Program-made: the position numbers and the translations under genes
Assembly: GCA_035620895.1 (NCBI GenBank)
Contig: DASPFY010000009.1
Span: 124,001-188,000 of the forward strand
Source of the DNA: TA-21 sp035620895
GTDB lineage: Archaea; Thermoproteota; Nitrososphaeria; Nitrososphaerales; Nitrososphaeraceae
DNA length: 64,000 bases
Direction: 5' to 3'
Part shown: piece by piece, positions 46,634 through 55,045 of the stretch
How positions within the stretch are numbered: the first letter of the stretch is position 1
Layout of the letters: each line of letters starts with the position of its first letter
The notes under the pieces: generated by a model
The model's input: the letters and a program-made list of their open reading frames with translations, nothing else
Database searches by the model: none
Told to the model about the DNA's origin: nothing

Positions 46634-48058
46634 TCAAGATAAAAGAGTAAAGATTGAGAGTAATGCCATTCCGATGAAAACAGTCAAGATAGTGTAAGGT
46701 AATCCAACTTTGAACCACTGGTTGAAGGTTATCCGGAAACCATACTTTGCACTTATTCCGACAGCAACAACACCTGCACTAGAACCTATAAGTGTCAGAT
46801 TGCCACCCAAGTCTGCACCAAGAGCAAGCGCCCACCACAGGGGACTAATGGGTAGATGGCCAAATCCACTAATTATTTCAGGGTTCTTAGTCAATGTTTC
46901 TAAAAGGGGAGCCATTGTTACTGTAAAAGGGATGTTGTCTACAAAACCGCTAGCTATTGCAGATAACCAAATGATGGAAAAGAATGTTGACCACGGGTCT
47001 CCTCCTGTGATCCCAATCACAGCAGACGAAAGAATTTGTATTCCACCTGATTCAGAAAATATCCCGACGACTATAAACAATCCTGTAAAAAACAGTAACG
47101 TAGCCCAGTCTACTTCATGCAGCACCTTTTCTACGTTCATCTTAGTTATTACAAGAAGTACTGCTGCGCCGGCAAAAGCAATTAGAGAAACTTCAATTCC
47201 GATGAGGCCTTGTATTGTGAAGAGAAATATTACTGCTGAGAGTATCGCTAGACACTTTTTTAAGAGATTTTTATCTTTTATCAGATGTTCCTGCTCAAAT
47301 TTTTCAATTGCCTTGACATCAAATCTTACTTTCAGGTCTTTGGCAAATAACAATCGTAATATTAATAATGAAGAGACAAAGGTAATGGCGATAGTCGGTC
47401 CCATTCCCATGACGAATGAATTAAAGTCTATATTTGCTGCAGATCCAATTATAATATTTGGTGGATCACCTATTAAAGTGGCAGCACCACCAATATTAGA
47501 AGACATTGTTTGCCCTATAACATAAGGAAATGGAGATCTGTTCAGAAATCGGAAAATTGTTAGAGTAACAGGAACCATCAACAATATCACAGTAACGTTA
47601 TCAACAAATGCAGAGGCTGCAGCAGTAAATGTACATAGGATAACCAAAAGTCTCCATGGATTTCCTCTGCTTAACTCGGTCGCCTTAACAGCAACCCAGT
47701 TGAATACTCCTGTTTCTCCCAAGATTGCGACTATTATCATCATGCCAAGCAACAGACCTATCGTATTGAAGTCAATTAATTCAATTATGAAATCAAGACT
47801 CTCGTGGGGTACAACCACTTGAAGTGCTATTGCCACTCCAATAAGGATGGCTGCTCCTAAAATGGCAATTGCAGTTCTATTGATTAGCTCAAATGATAAG
47901 ACAACGTAGATAGAAATCATTACGCTAGTAGAGAGCGAGAGTATAGGGCTAATCTCCTTATCAAAAAACGGTGGTAAAGCAAATATCAGAACAGAAAATA
48001 TGATAATTATTAATAAACCAATAACATTTTTTCTGATCACATCGCTAGGTATATTCAC
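46634..48058 (-). CDS. ArsB/NhaD-superfamily ion transporter
   Basis: 474 aa, eleven to twelve helices in two inverted halves. Each half has the helix-break motif: SNIGGAATLIGDPPNIIIGS and GADLGGNLTLIGSSAGVV, plus SAFVDNVTVILLMVPV and SGFVDNIPFTVTMAPL with conserved Asp-Asn pairs. This fits the NhaD Na+/H+ antiporters and ArsB-like carriers; presence of FVDN in both halves favours NhaD. Downstream lies the small paralogous protein, upstream a zinc-ribbon gene. Confidence 0.8.
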   Translation of the reverse strand: MNIPSDVIRKNVIGLLIIIIFSVLIFALPPFFDKEISPILSLSTSVMISIYVVLSFELINRTAIAILGAAILIGVAIALQVVVPHESLDFIIELIDFNTIGLLLGMMIIVAILGETGVFNWVAVKATELSRGNPWRLLVILCTFTAAASAFVDNVTVILLMVPVTLTIFRFLNRSPFPYVIGQTMSSNIGGAATLIGDPPNIIIGSAANIDFNSFVMGMGPTIAITFVSSLLILRLLFAKDLKVRFDVKAIEKFEQEHLIKDKNLLKKCLAILSAVIFLFTIQGLIGIEVSLIAFAGAAVLLVITKMNVEKVLHEVDWATLLFFTGLFIVVGIFSESGGIQILSSAVIGITGGDPWSTFFSIIWLSAIASGFVDNIPFTVTMAPLLETLTKNPEIISGFGHLPISPLWWALALGADLGGNLTLIGSSAGVVAVGISAKYGFRITFNQWFKVGLPYTILTVFIGMALLSIFTLLS

Positions 48059-48080
48059 ATGATATAATATTTAATCGGTT

Positions 48081-48371
48081 TTACCTAACAACCTTGCGAA
48101 TGCAATTAAAACATAAGGTAGTAAAATCATATACATTTTCAACAGTACTGTCTATTAGTCCAAGCATTTTTCCGCATGAATTACAATGAATCTCTATCCA
48201 GCCGATATATTTGTCTGAAACAATTGTATTGTAATATTGTGCGTCCTTACACCCACAAATATTATCATCATTATCCTCAGATTTGAATAAACAATTTGGA
48301 TTGTGTAATGATATAGCATGAGAACAGTTTTTGCATGAACTTTCAAGTGATTTTTGTATGTCATTATTCAT
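48081..48371 (-). CDS. Cys-rich protein with two zinc-binding clusters
   Basis: 96 aa. First cluster CKNCSHAISLHNPNC ... CGC, second CNSCGKML ... CFNC. Both look like small zinc ribbons. 22 bp upstream of the transporter, same strand. The function is unknown. Confidence 0.6.
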   Translation of the reverse strand: MNNDIQKSLESSCKNCSHAISLHNPNCLFKSEDNDDNICGCKDAQYYNTIVSDKYIGWIEIHCNSCGKMLGLIDSTVENVYDFTTLCFNCIRKVVR

Positions 48372-48374
48372 ATA

Positions 48375-48569
48375 CTAAATTATTATGCAACTGATCCAAA
48401 TATCTATTTGGCCATGACTTTCAAACGTGGATCCTGCAAGAACGATAAAATCGAAAAATCTTCTTAATCTTCTAAAATATGTCTCGTTGGTGTATGGGGA
48501 TCTTATTGAATATACAAATATAGTATAAGGATCTACTTCCGTTTCCCATTGTGGTTCTAATTGTTTCAA
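48375..48569 (-). pseudogene. N-terminal fragment of a tyrosine recombinase
   Basis: 64 codons reading DPYTIFVYSIRSPYTNETYF then RRLRRFFDFI, the SAM-like core-binding start of archaeal Xer/phage-type integrases, followed by 20 unrelated residues and a stop. The catalytic domain is absent. A GGGCCC repeat copy lies 48 bp upstream. Confidence 0.7.
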
Positions 48570-48616
48570 TCTACCAGTCTTTCCTGCCGAGTCATATCAG
48601 AGAAATACTAGAAGTT

Positions 48617-48649
48617 CGGGCCCGGAGGGACTGATCTGGAATTTCAGAT
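48617..48649 (+). repeat. Repeat copy, tail type D
   Basis: Core TCGGGCCCGGAGGGA, then ATCTG-GAATTT-CAGAT at 48634-48649. Upstream of the integrase fragment. Confidence 0.8.
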
Positions 48650-48693
48650 GGATCCAAATTAGAAATTCTAGTTCTTAGCAATATAGCACAAAT

Positions 48694-48770
48694 GGTCCAG
48701 GCACGGAGGCTTGTGAATCATTTTTTACATAATTTTTGCGCCCGGAGGGATGCGTGACGATATCGGTGCC
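48694..48770 (+). repeat. Long-form repeat copy, tail type B
   Basis: Upstream arm with GGAGGCTTGTGAATCATTTT, core GCGCCCGGAGGGAT at 48738-48751 and tail GCGTGACGATATCGGTGC. Only 44 bp from the copy at 48617, so two different tails stand side by side. Confidence 0.8.
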
Positions 48771-49032
48771 TTAAATGGAGTTCCAGCTTATTATACCTAA
48801 AACTAAACTTTAGGGTCTTCTTTTTCTTGTTCTTGCTTCTAAGATATTCATGCTAGTCATCTAAGTTGGTCATTAAGTGTTTCTAGTTTAGAAAAGCTCC
48901 TTTTTAATTATCTTGATTCCTTTCCGGGCTAGACGGATGGCATCCATTACTTTGTGGTAGGAAGGATAATAAAAAATTTGGAATTTCGTTAACTGCAAGG
49001 TAGTTTTGTAATAAAAAAGGAAATAAGGTAAG

Positions 49033-49410
49033 TTACTTGTTGTTGTTGTGACACTGTAGAATAAGTTTTCCATTTGGTGTTTGTATTACTTGTGAATCAG
49101 TAGTAGAGCCTCCGGCAAAACAATTAAAATCTCTATCTATTTCTGCATGACCAGATTCTGTTTCCTGTCCTTCGAAGATACATCTAAGGTTTGTATTTCT
49201 ATTTTTACTCTGAGTGTCCTCAGCTTGTGAGTCTGTGGTAATTCGCTGTTCTCCTCCATCCGGTTCTCTTATAAAACAAGGGAAATCTTTGTTCACGTCT
49301 GCACGATCTCCTCTGGCTACTGAAAGAGATGTTGTAGTCAAGGTTGTGGTTATTAAAATTGATGCCAGTATGGTAAGGATTGCAACCGTTCCTTTTTGAT
49401 TCATTATCAA
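49033..49410 (-). CDS. Small secreted protein with duplicated two-Cys unit
   Basis: 125 aa. Signal helix at about residues 8-28. The mature part has two related units, KDFPCFIREPDGGEQRITTD ... LRCIFEG and RDFNCFAGGSTTDSQVIQTP ... LQCHNN, each with a pair of Cys about 30 residues apart. Likely disulfide-linked tandem repeats; unknown function. Confidence 0.55.
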   Translation of the reverse strand: MIMNQKGTVAILTILASILITTTLTTTSLSVARGDRADVNKDFPCFIREPDGGEQRITTDSQAEDTQSKNRNTNLRCIFEGQETESGHAEIDRDFNCFAGGSTTDSQVIQTPNGKLILQCHNNNK

Positions 49411-49572
49411 TTTTTATAGGAGATTAAGTTTCAGTATTTCAGTAAATGACAAGCAAATTTATCCGTAGTAACTACCGCGACAAACATTGGGTATTCAACC
49501 ATTTGACGATTACATACTGAATCTAGCTTACCTTTATATTATCATAAGGGATTATTGAATTTCTGATTTTTG

Positions 49573-50532
49573 ATGGACAATCAGAAAATGAGTTTAGTTC
49601 ACCTGCACTTCTGTGTTCTATCCATCGTAATCGCTCTTCTACCCATAGGCATTACACATGCACAATCCTTGTCAGAAAATATCACAAATGACAAAGCAGT
49701 GATTTTAAATTTTGATGATGGTCGTAAATCACAGTTTACATATGCAAAACCAATACTTGATAAATATGACTTCAAGGCTACATTCTACATAGTCTGTAAT
49801 TATATCGAAAATAAACCTGGTTTTATGGATTGGAAAGAGGTAAAACAACTGTATGATGAAGGACACGACATTGGATCTCATGGAATGAACCATAGAGACT
49901 TAAGCAATCTTACAAAGAAAGAAATCAAATTCGAGCTAGCCAATTCTAAGGAATGTCTTAAAGACCATGGTATTGACGTTACCAGCTTTGCCTATCCATT
50001 TAACAAGGGCTCTAATGATAAGGGAGTTATTAAAATTCTATCAAAATACTATGACTTAGGCAGAACTGCGAGTGATCCTCTTGCCTTTTTGCATTGCGAC
50101 GGTAATTCGAGACAAACAGATTGCAGCACGTATTCCAAAGATGGTAAAGTCAACTACGCCAACAAATACTCGATTTGGGGTTGGAGTCACGATTTGAAAA
50201 GAAAAACAAACTCCTATAATGACGAAGCGTTATTTGATAAATTCGTTGAAGTGGTAAATAGCCAATCTGATTACAATCGTAAGGGATCGATAGAAGCAAT
50301 TCCCATAATCATATATCACAGAGCAGGGGATACAGATCCTCAGGCTGTCAATTACAATACAGGCTTAGAACTTTTAGAAAAAGAAATGAGGTATCTTCAT
50401 GATAATAATTTTCAAGTCATAACTATGCGGGACTTGGGCTATGAAGAAAAATCAAATTATATATACATAAAACAATCTGGAGCAGAGATAAATTCTGGGA
50501 AGATTGCTAGTATTGATCCCAATTACCCTTGA
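49573..50532 (+). CDS. Secreted NodB-type polysaccharide deacetylase
   Basis: 319 aa from the ATG at 49573 (a TTG lies one codon upstream). Signal peptide to about residue 28. NodB domain: FDDGRKSQFTYAKPIL (catalytic Asp pair, residues about 55), SHGMNHRDLS (metal His pair, about 113), FAYPFN, RTASDPLAF, and a C-terminal IIIYHRAGD. Acts on N- or O-acetylated surface glycans. Standing alone before a decayed propeller fragment. Confidence 0.8.
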   Translation: MDNQKMSLVHLHFCVLSIVIALLPIGITHAQSLSENITNDKAVILNFDDGRKSQFTYAKPILDKYDFKATFYIVCNYIENKPGFMDWKEVKQLYDEGHDIGSHGMNHRDLSNLTKKEIKFELANSKECLKDHGIDVTSFAYPFNKGSNDKGVIKILSKYYDLGRTASDPLAFLHCDGNSRQTDCSTYSKDGKVNYANKYSIWGWSHDLKRKTNSYNDEALFDKFVEVVNSQSDYNRKGSIEAIPIIIYHRAGDTDPQAVNYNTGLELLEKEMRYLHDNNFQVITMRDLGYEEKSNYIYIKQSGAEINSGKIASIDPNYP

Positions 50533-50556
50533 AGAACTCAAGCCCTCTCGAAATAA

Positions 50557-50886
50557 CGACGGTGGTATACTCTCATAGGTCCTAAAGAAAACAGAGTTCT
50601 CATCGGAACTAACATTAACCCCAACACAACCCAGCAACTAATACAAGAAGTCCTATTAGGTCAAGGGTTTACGTACACAGAACAAATGTTGTGGCGAGAT
50701 GCAGCTTCAGGCAAGGTACTGGCCGCCTCAGACTACTTTCCCTCTATGTCACCAGGCATACTCGTGACACCAAGCTACGGCGGCGTCATACATGAATTAC
50801 TTTATAATGGTCGCATTATGGCACTGCAGGTCGCACCAGCACTTAAACCCACAGGTAATACCACGTCTGCACAGAACGATACTTAG
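50557..50886 (+). pseudogene. 5'-truncated secreted beta-propeller C-terminus
   Basis: A 109-codon open frame without start: RRWYTLIGPKENRVLIGTNI, then GKVLAASDYFPSMSPGILVT and PSYGGVIHELLYNGRIMALQ, ending SAQNDT. The pattern GxLVTPSYGG suggests the last blade of a secreted propeller. It begins 24 nt after the deacetylase stop; the original N-terminus is lost. Confidence 0.55.
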
Positions 50887-51062
50887 TAGGTAAACTAGTT
50901 ACTGAGTAAGGAGCAAGAAAATACATTTAACTAGTAAGGAACTTTATAGTGTATTTTTTACAATATATACAATAAGTTTTCTAAAAAGTGGTAAATTTTA
51001 AATTGAGTTCGGTGGAACTGATAACGCTAGAGTTCTAAAATTTGAACCCGCCGCTTTTAGTT

Positions 51063-51332
51063 TTATTGTATTCTTGATTCTCTCATTGGAGTTTGCAATA
51101 GCTCTCCAATTTCATTGTGCATCTTTAAGAAGTTGAATCCTTTTTCACTCGTTTTGTAGATTTGTGAACCTTCTAAATATTCTATTAAATTATTTTCAAT
51201 AAGTACAGAAAGATATTCTTTTAATTGAGCATAGCTAAGGAAGGCTTTGTACATGATTTTTGTTTTTGTTGCACCACCATTTGCAGCTTCTAGGATCATT
51301 GAGACTATTTCTGTTCTACTTCTGTATTTCAT
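51063..51332 (-). CDS. Winged-helix transcriptional regulator
   Basis: 89 aa: RTEIVSMILEAANGGATKTK, IMYKAFLSYAQLKEYLSVLI (recognition helix), then wing LIEYLEGSQIYKTSEKGFNF. This is the abundant thaumarchaeal single-domain winged helix (SgrR/PadR-like). No effector domain. Divergent and distant from neighbours; target unknown. Confidence 0.75.
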   Translation of the reverse strand: MKYRSRTEIVSMILEAANGGATKTKIMYKAFLSYAQLKEYLSVLIENNLIEYLEGSQIYKTSEKGFNFLKMHNEIGELLQTPMRESRIQ

Positions 51333-51498
51333 ATTTATGATGCAGTAAAATCTAATATTTGAACATATTGATACAATAATCTATAACAAAATGAACTTCC
51401 ACTTTACTCTAAATGAGATTAAAGATGGTCCTGCGTATTCAAATTGGTAACAAACTTCACGTATAAGACACTTTATAAAATTTACAATAAATGTATTG

Positions 51499-51549
51499 AA
51501 AAGATGTAAATTTTATTCGGGCCCGGAGGGTTTAATGACGGATCTGTCA
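51499..51549 (+). repeat. Repeat copy, tail type C, with GATGTAAATTTTATT arm
   Basis: Arm AAAAGATGTAAATTTTATTC is shared with 59841; core at 51517-51530; tail TGACGGATCTGTCA at 51536-51549. Confidence 0.8.
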
Positions 51550-51643
51550 CTATATGAGAATTCTTATTCAATAACTAAAGCCTGATAGGAGGTTTAATTG
51601 GGGTAAAAAAACAATCTATTCCTCCCATAGGCCATATTCTGCT

Positions 51644-53503
51644 CTAGAACTGATCCGGTGTAGGTGATCTGGCTGACAGACCATTTGAAGAACCGTACAG
51701 GACATTAAAGGCACCTGCACCATTAATAATTAAGATGCTTACCGTATCATCCTCGTCGAGTACTCCAATAGCAAGATCATCTTTTCCGTCACCGTTAAAG
51801 TCGCCTGCTGAGAGAGAGGAACCGAATAGGTCTCCCTCTTCTGGAACATCATTTACCTCCGAACTGTCCTGCGTCCAGAACTGATCCGATTTTGGTGATG
51901 TGGCTGACAGGCCATTTGAAGAACCGTATAATATGTTAACGGCACCGGCATTGACAATATTTTGTCCTCCTGTATCTACGTCCTCAAATTGCACCCCGAT
52001 GGCAAGATCATCTTTTCCGTCACCGTTAAAGTCGCCTGCTGAGACAGAGGAACCGAATAGGTCTCCCTCTTCTGGAACATCATTTACCTCCGAACTGTCC
52101 TGCGTCCAGAACTGATCCGATTTTGGTGATGTCGCTGACAGGCCATTTGAAGAACCGTAAAGGACGTTGACTGCACCTGCATCACCTATAGTTCCTCTTC
52201 CTGTATCCACATCCTCATGTGTTACTCCGATAGCAAGATCATCAAATCCGTCACCGTTAAAGTCGCCTGCTGAGACAGAGGAACCGAATAGGTCTCCCTC
52301 TTCTGGAACATCACTTACATCTGTAGTGCTTTGTGTCCAGAACTGATCTGATTTTGGTGTTGTGGCTGACAGGCCATTTGAAGAACCGTATAGGACGTTG
52401 ACTGCACCCGCATCGATAATAGTTGTTCCTCCTATATCTACATCTTCTAGTGGAACTCCAATAGCAACATCATCTTTGCCATCACCGTTAAAGTCACCAT
52501 AAACTTTCTCATTCGGTTGTGCCCTTATTTCAGAAGTTGAAGTTTCTAAACTCGATTGAGTGTTTGACTGAATAGCCGGATCAATAATTGTCACATCATT
52601 TTTGGTATTTAAATTTAATTTGATATTACTATTAGTAGTAATCATCTGAGAATCTGCGTAGCTTAGCTCATCGTTTTGCGGTTTCTCTGTTAAATCATCA
52701 CTTTCCTGACCGGAAGAGTTACTATTATTATCCATAAAATCTCGATAGGACTTGTACCTTGGTTGATCGCTTGACTGGGATTGAGAAGTTGGATTAGAAG
52801 TTGACTCAGTGTTTGAATTATCATTTAGTTGTGTTACTATGGGATTTTCATTTACATTATTATTAGTATTACTATTAAGAGTATCTATCTGAGTATCTGT
52901 TGAATCTATCTGAGTATCCGTTGAATCTATCTGCGTATCTGTTGAATCTATCTGCGTATCGGCATGAATCATTTCAGCACTTGGCTTATCGTCTTGTGCA
53001 ATAATGTTGCCATTAGCGTTCTCATTTATGTTACTATCAATAGTAGCATCATTAATGCTTGACTGGCCGCTCTTAGAGTCCAATTCATCATTTGATTTAT
53101 CATTTGATAAAATTTTAGTATCAGCATTGACCGAATGAGGTCTTGTCTGATGGATTGCAGTAGAATCAGAAGTTAAATCTGTATTTGCAGGATCAGATAT
53201 TATGACCTTATCGCTCTTATTATCACTATTACCATTACCATTGTTGGCATCTTCTTTTTCACTAATATTATCGTTAATAATGGAATCATCAAATGCTTCG
53301 GTAGTCTGTAACTGAGGTTGTATCCCAGTTGCTAAAGCAATACTAAAAAAGGTAAATAGCAATATGAACTTGTTTTTTAGATTGATATTACAGTTATAAT
53401 AATGGAAAGATTTCCTTCTTGCTTTATAATTTTTTTTCCAATTGGAATTTTTTGTGATATTTTGGCTGGTATTAATTCTATCAATCCTAGATACTCTGTT
53501 CAA
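51644..53503 (-). CDS. FG-GAP-repeat surface protein with low-complexity stalk
   Basis: 619 aa. An N-terminal helix (about residues 46-62) anchors or exports it. Residues 70-330 are Asn/Asp/Ser-rich, including four tandem DTQIDST units. Residues 335-619 contain calcium-binding FG-GAP blades (GDFNGDGKDDVAIGV, repeated four times) with 77-residue periodicity. Seven blades are normal for a closed integrin-like propeller; only about four are present and translation stops at DQF, where other units read DQFW (TGG changed to TAG), so it may be truncated. Likely adhesin or extracellular binding protein. Confidence 0.8.
   Translation of the reverse strand: MNRVSRIDRINTSQNITKNSNWKKNYKARRKSFHYYNCNINLKNKFILLFTFFSIALATGIQPQLQTTEAFDDSIINDNISEKEDANNGNGNSDNKSDKVIISDPANTDLTSDSTAIHQTRPHSVNADTKILSNDKSNDELDSKSGQSSINDATIDSNINENANGNIIAQDDKPSAEMIHADTQIDSTDTQIDSTDTQIDSTDTQIDTLNSNTNNNVNENPIVTQLNDNSNTESTSNPTSQSQSSDQPRYKSYRDFMDNNSNSSGQESDDLTEKPQNDELSYADSQMITTNSNIKLNLNTKNDVTIIDPAIQSNTQSSLETSTSEIRAQPNEKVYGDFNGDGKDDVAIGVPLEDVDIGGTTIIDAGAVNVLYGSSNGLSATTPKSDQFWTQSTTDVSDVPEEGDLFGSSVSAGDFNGDGFDDLAIGVTHEDVDTGRGTIGDAGAVNVLYGSSNGLSATSPKSDQFWTQDSSEVNDVPEEGDLFGSSVSAGDFNGDGKDDLAIGVQFEDVDTGGQNIVNAGAVNILYGSSNGLSATSPKSDQFWTQDSSEVNDVPEEGDLFGSSLSAGDFNGDGKDDLAIGVLDEDDTVSILIINGAGAFNVLYGSSNGLSARSPTPDQF
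51650..52480 (-). repeat. 231-bp tandem repeats in the FG-GAP gene
   Basis: The anchor CTGATC(C/T)G recurs at 51650, 51881, 52112 and 52343, exactly 231 bp apart. Units two and three are nearly identical over long stretches, implying recent duplication or conversion. Confidence 0.85.
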
Positions 53504-53562
53504 TTAACTTAAGCATTTTAATTTTATCAGATATAATATTTGGCAACAAATGATATAGAAAA

Positions 53563-53728
53563 GTTACTAGAATCTTTTAACTATGACAGCAATAGATTGT
53601 TATCTTATATCTTCTCTACCATTACTAGTGTTTGTACATCAACCGTCCTAAAACAAATTAATCTTGAAATTTCAGTCTAAACAAATCCGGGCCCGGAGGG
53701 ATATGACTGAATATTGTATCGGAACCTC
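53563..53728 (+). repeat. Second copy of the long duplicated segment, tail type A
   Basis: Same segment as 40081-40214, with a 6-9 bp insertion (TATCTT repeated) and the core TCCGGGCCCGGA, a perfect 12-bp palindrome at 53686-53697. Ends with the type A tail (GACTGAATATTGTATCGG). Confidence 0.8.
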
Positions 53729-53827
53729 AAGATAGTCATATATTCTGATCTTGAGGTAAAGCAACCCAGATATTTACCGATTGGATTCTGATGCTCTTGT
53801 TGGTTACAACTGGTTTTGTCTCTCAAA

Positions 53828-54061
53828 ATGTTATCCGACAAGAAGGATAAAATTGAAAAAGAGACTGGAGTATTGGTTGAAATAAAAGCAGTGATAGGAT
53901 ATCCAAGCGATAAAATAGTTGAATAGGCTAGAGATCATGGAATTGACTTGATAGTTATTGGTACAACGAGTTTGAAAGGGATCTCTAGAATCAAGTCTCT
54001 GGGAAGTGTAGCAAGCAATGTCTCCGAACGATCAGGATGTCCAGTAATGCTCGTTCATTGA
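53828..54061 (+). pseudogene. C-terminal half of a universal stress protein with stop
   Basis: Reads MLSDKKDKIEKETGVLVEIK, then DKIVE, a TAG stop, then ARDHGIDLIVIGTTSLKGIS, SLGSVASNV and CPVMLVH. The N-terminal half is present only as unframed scraps from about 53750. It is of the same GxxSLKG type as the Usp at 44508. Confidence 0.75.
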
Positions 54062-54670
54062 AAGCTTGTATTTATTTTATTTAATATGGATTTTTTTGTT
54101 TTCGCGATGTGAACGAGATGTGTGTCATGTCAGAAATAGATGTTACCTTGTTTTCCATACAATCCGATAATTTCCAATTGGCTGTAGAAATATCGAATCA
54201 CAAGGACAAGTATTAGAAGCTTACAAAATAGAGGGGCAAGGCGCACTCTCTAAATGCTTAGAGATTGTCACAGAATAAGCATTAACTATCAATATCGTTC
54301 TTCTCGCTTAGTTTAGGAATTACATTTGGGAAAAATGGAAAATTAAAGCCACATGAAACAACTCAATTTTAAAGCTGTTTTATTGTTTTTAAAGATTAAA
54401 ATTGAAAGTACTAATTGATTGAATGTTTAACAATTTTTTCGTCTTTTTGTAAATTAAAATTTATGTTATAAAAAGAGAGAGGACACAAGTCGTTTATTCC
54501 ATAAATTAATTATTGACTTTCTATTAGCTAATTAAATAATATAAGATGCCTTTAAAATATTCCATATTTCATTTATTGTAAACAGATAAAGATTGTATAA
54601 AATGAAAAGGAAATTACTATACAAGATCAATATCACTTTTGTTCTCAGAAATATTGATATTATCAAGCAT
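54062..54670. other. 609-base AT-rich gap
   Basis: No gene, tRNA or repeat core identified between the dead Usp and the dead exchanger. The minus-strand frame at 54532-54726 is hydrophobic but overlaps the exchanger remnant out of frame. Confidence 0.35.
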
Positions 54671-55010
54671 CTAATTACTGCAAATAGTGTGAGTAGAGAT
54701 GATTGCAAAATCAATATTGTTTTCAAACATGATTAGTACTATTCCCACTATCAGGATAAGACTGGTAACAGATGAACCTGTAATATTTCCCAAAGTAAGA
54801 CCAAGATATTTTCTACATACTGCAACAATACCAATACTTTATTCTGGTAGAGAGGTACCTAGAGCAATAATAGTTGAACCAAGAACAGATTGTCCTATAC
54901 CAGTTGAATCTGCTATAATAACGTCAGAATCTACAATGAACTTTGCACTTATTATCACAATTATCGTTCCTATGAGAGTTATACTGGCGGTCTTTGACAA
55001 CAATCTGAAT
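54671..55010 (-). pseudogene. 3' remnant of a Na+/Ca2+ exchanger (CaCA family)
   Basis: The minus strand reads VIISAKFIVDSDVIIADSTG then GSTIIALGTSLPE, a TAA stop, then SIGIVAVCRKYLGLTLGN and ILIVGIVLIMFENN. GSTIIALGTSLPE is the alpha-repeat signature that binds cations. Both the missing first half and the in-frame stop make it dead. It abuts the 3' end of the PHA synthase gene. Confidence 0.8.
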
Positions 55011-55045
55011 TACTTGATTTTATGGATTGATCATTTTCTAATTTC

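Noticed and set aside
46710..47525. 271-codon plus-strand frame
   Set aside because: Antisense shadow of the NhaD-type transporter.
48888..49073. 61-codon minus-strand frame
   Set aside because: Overlaps the end of the secreted two-Cys protein and has no recognisable feature.
51650..52480. Regular 231-bp repeats considered as CRISPR or satellite
   Set aside because: They are in-frame FG-GAP blades within one gene; the spacing is 77 codons and there are no spacers.
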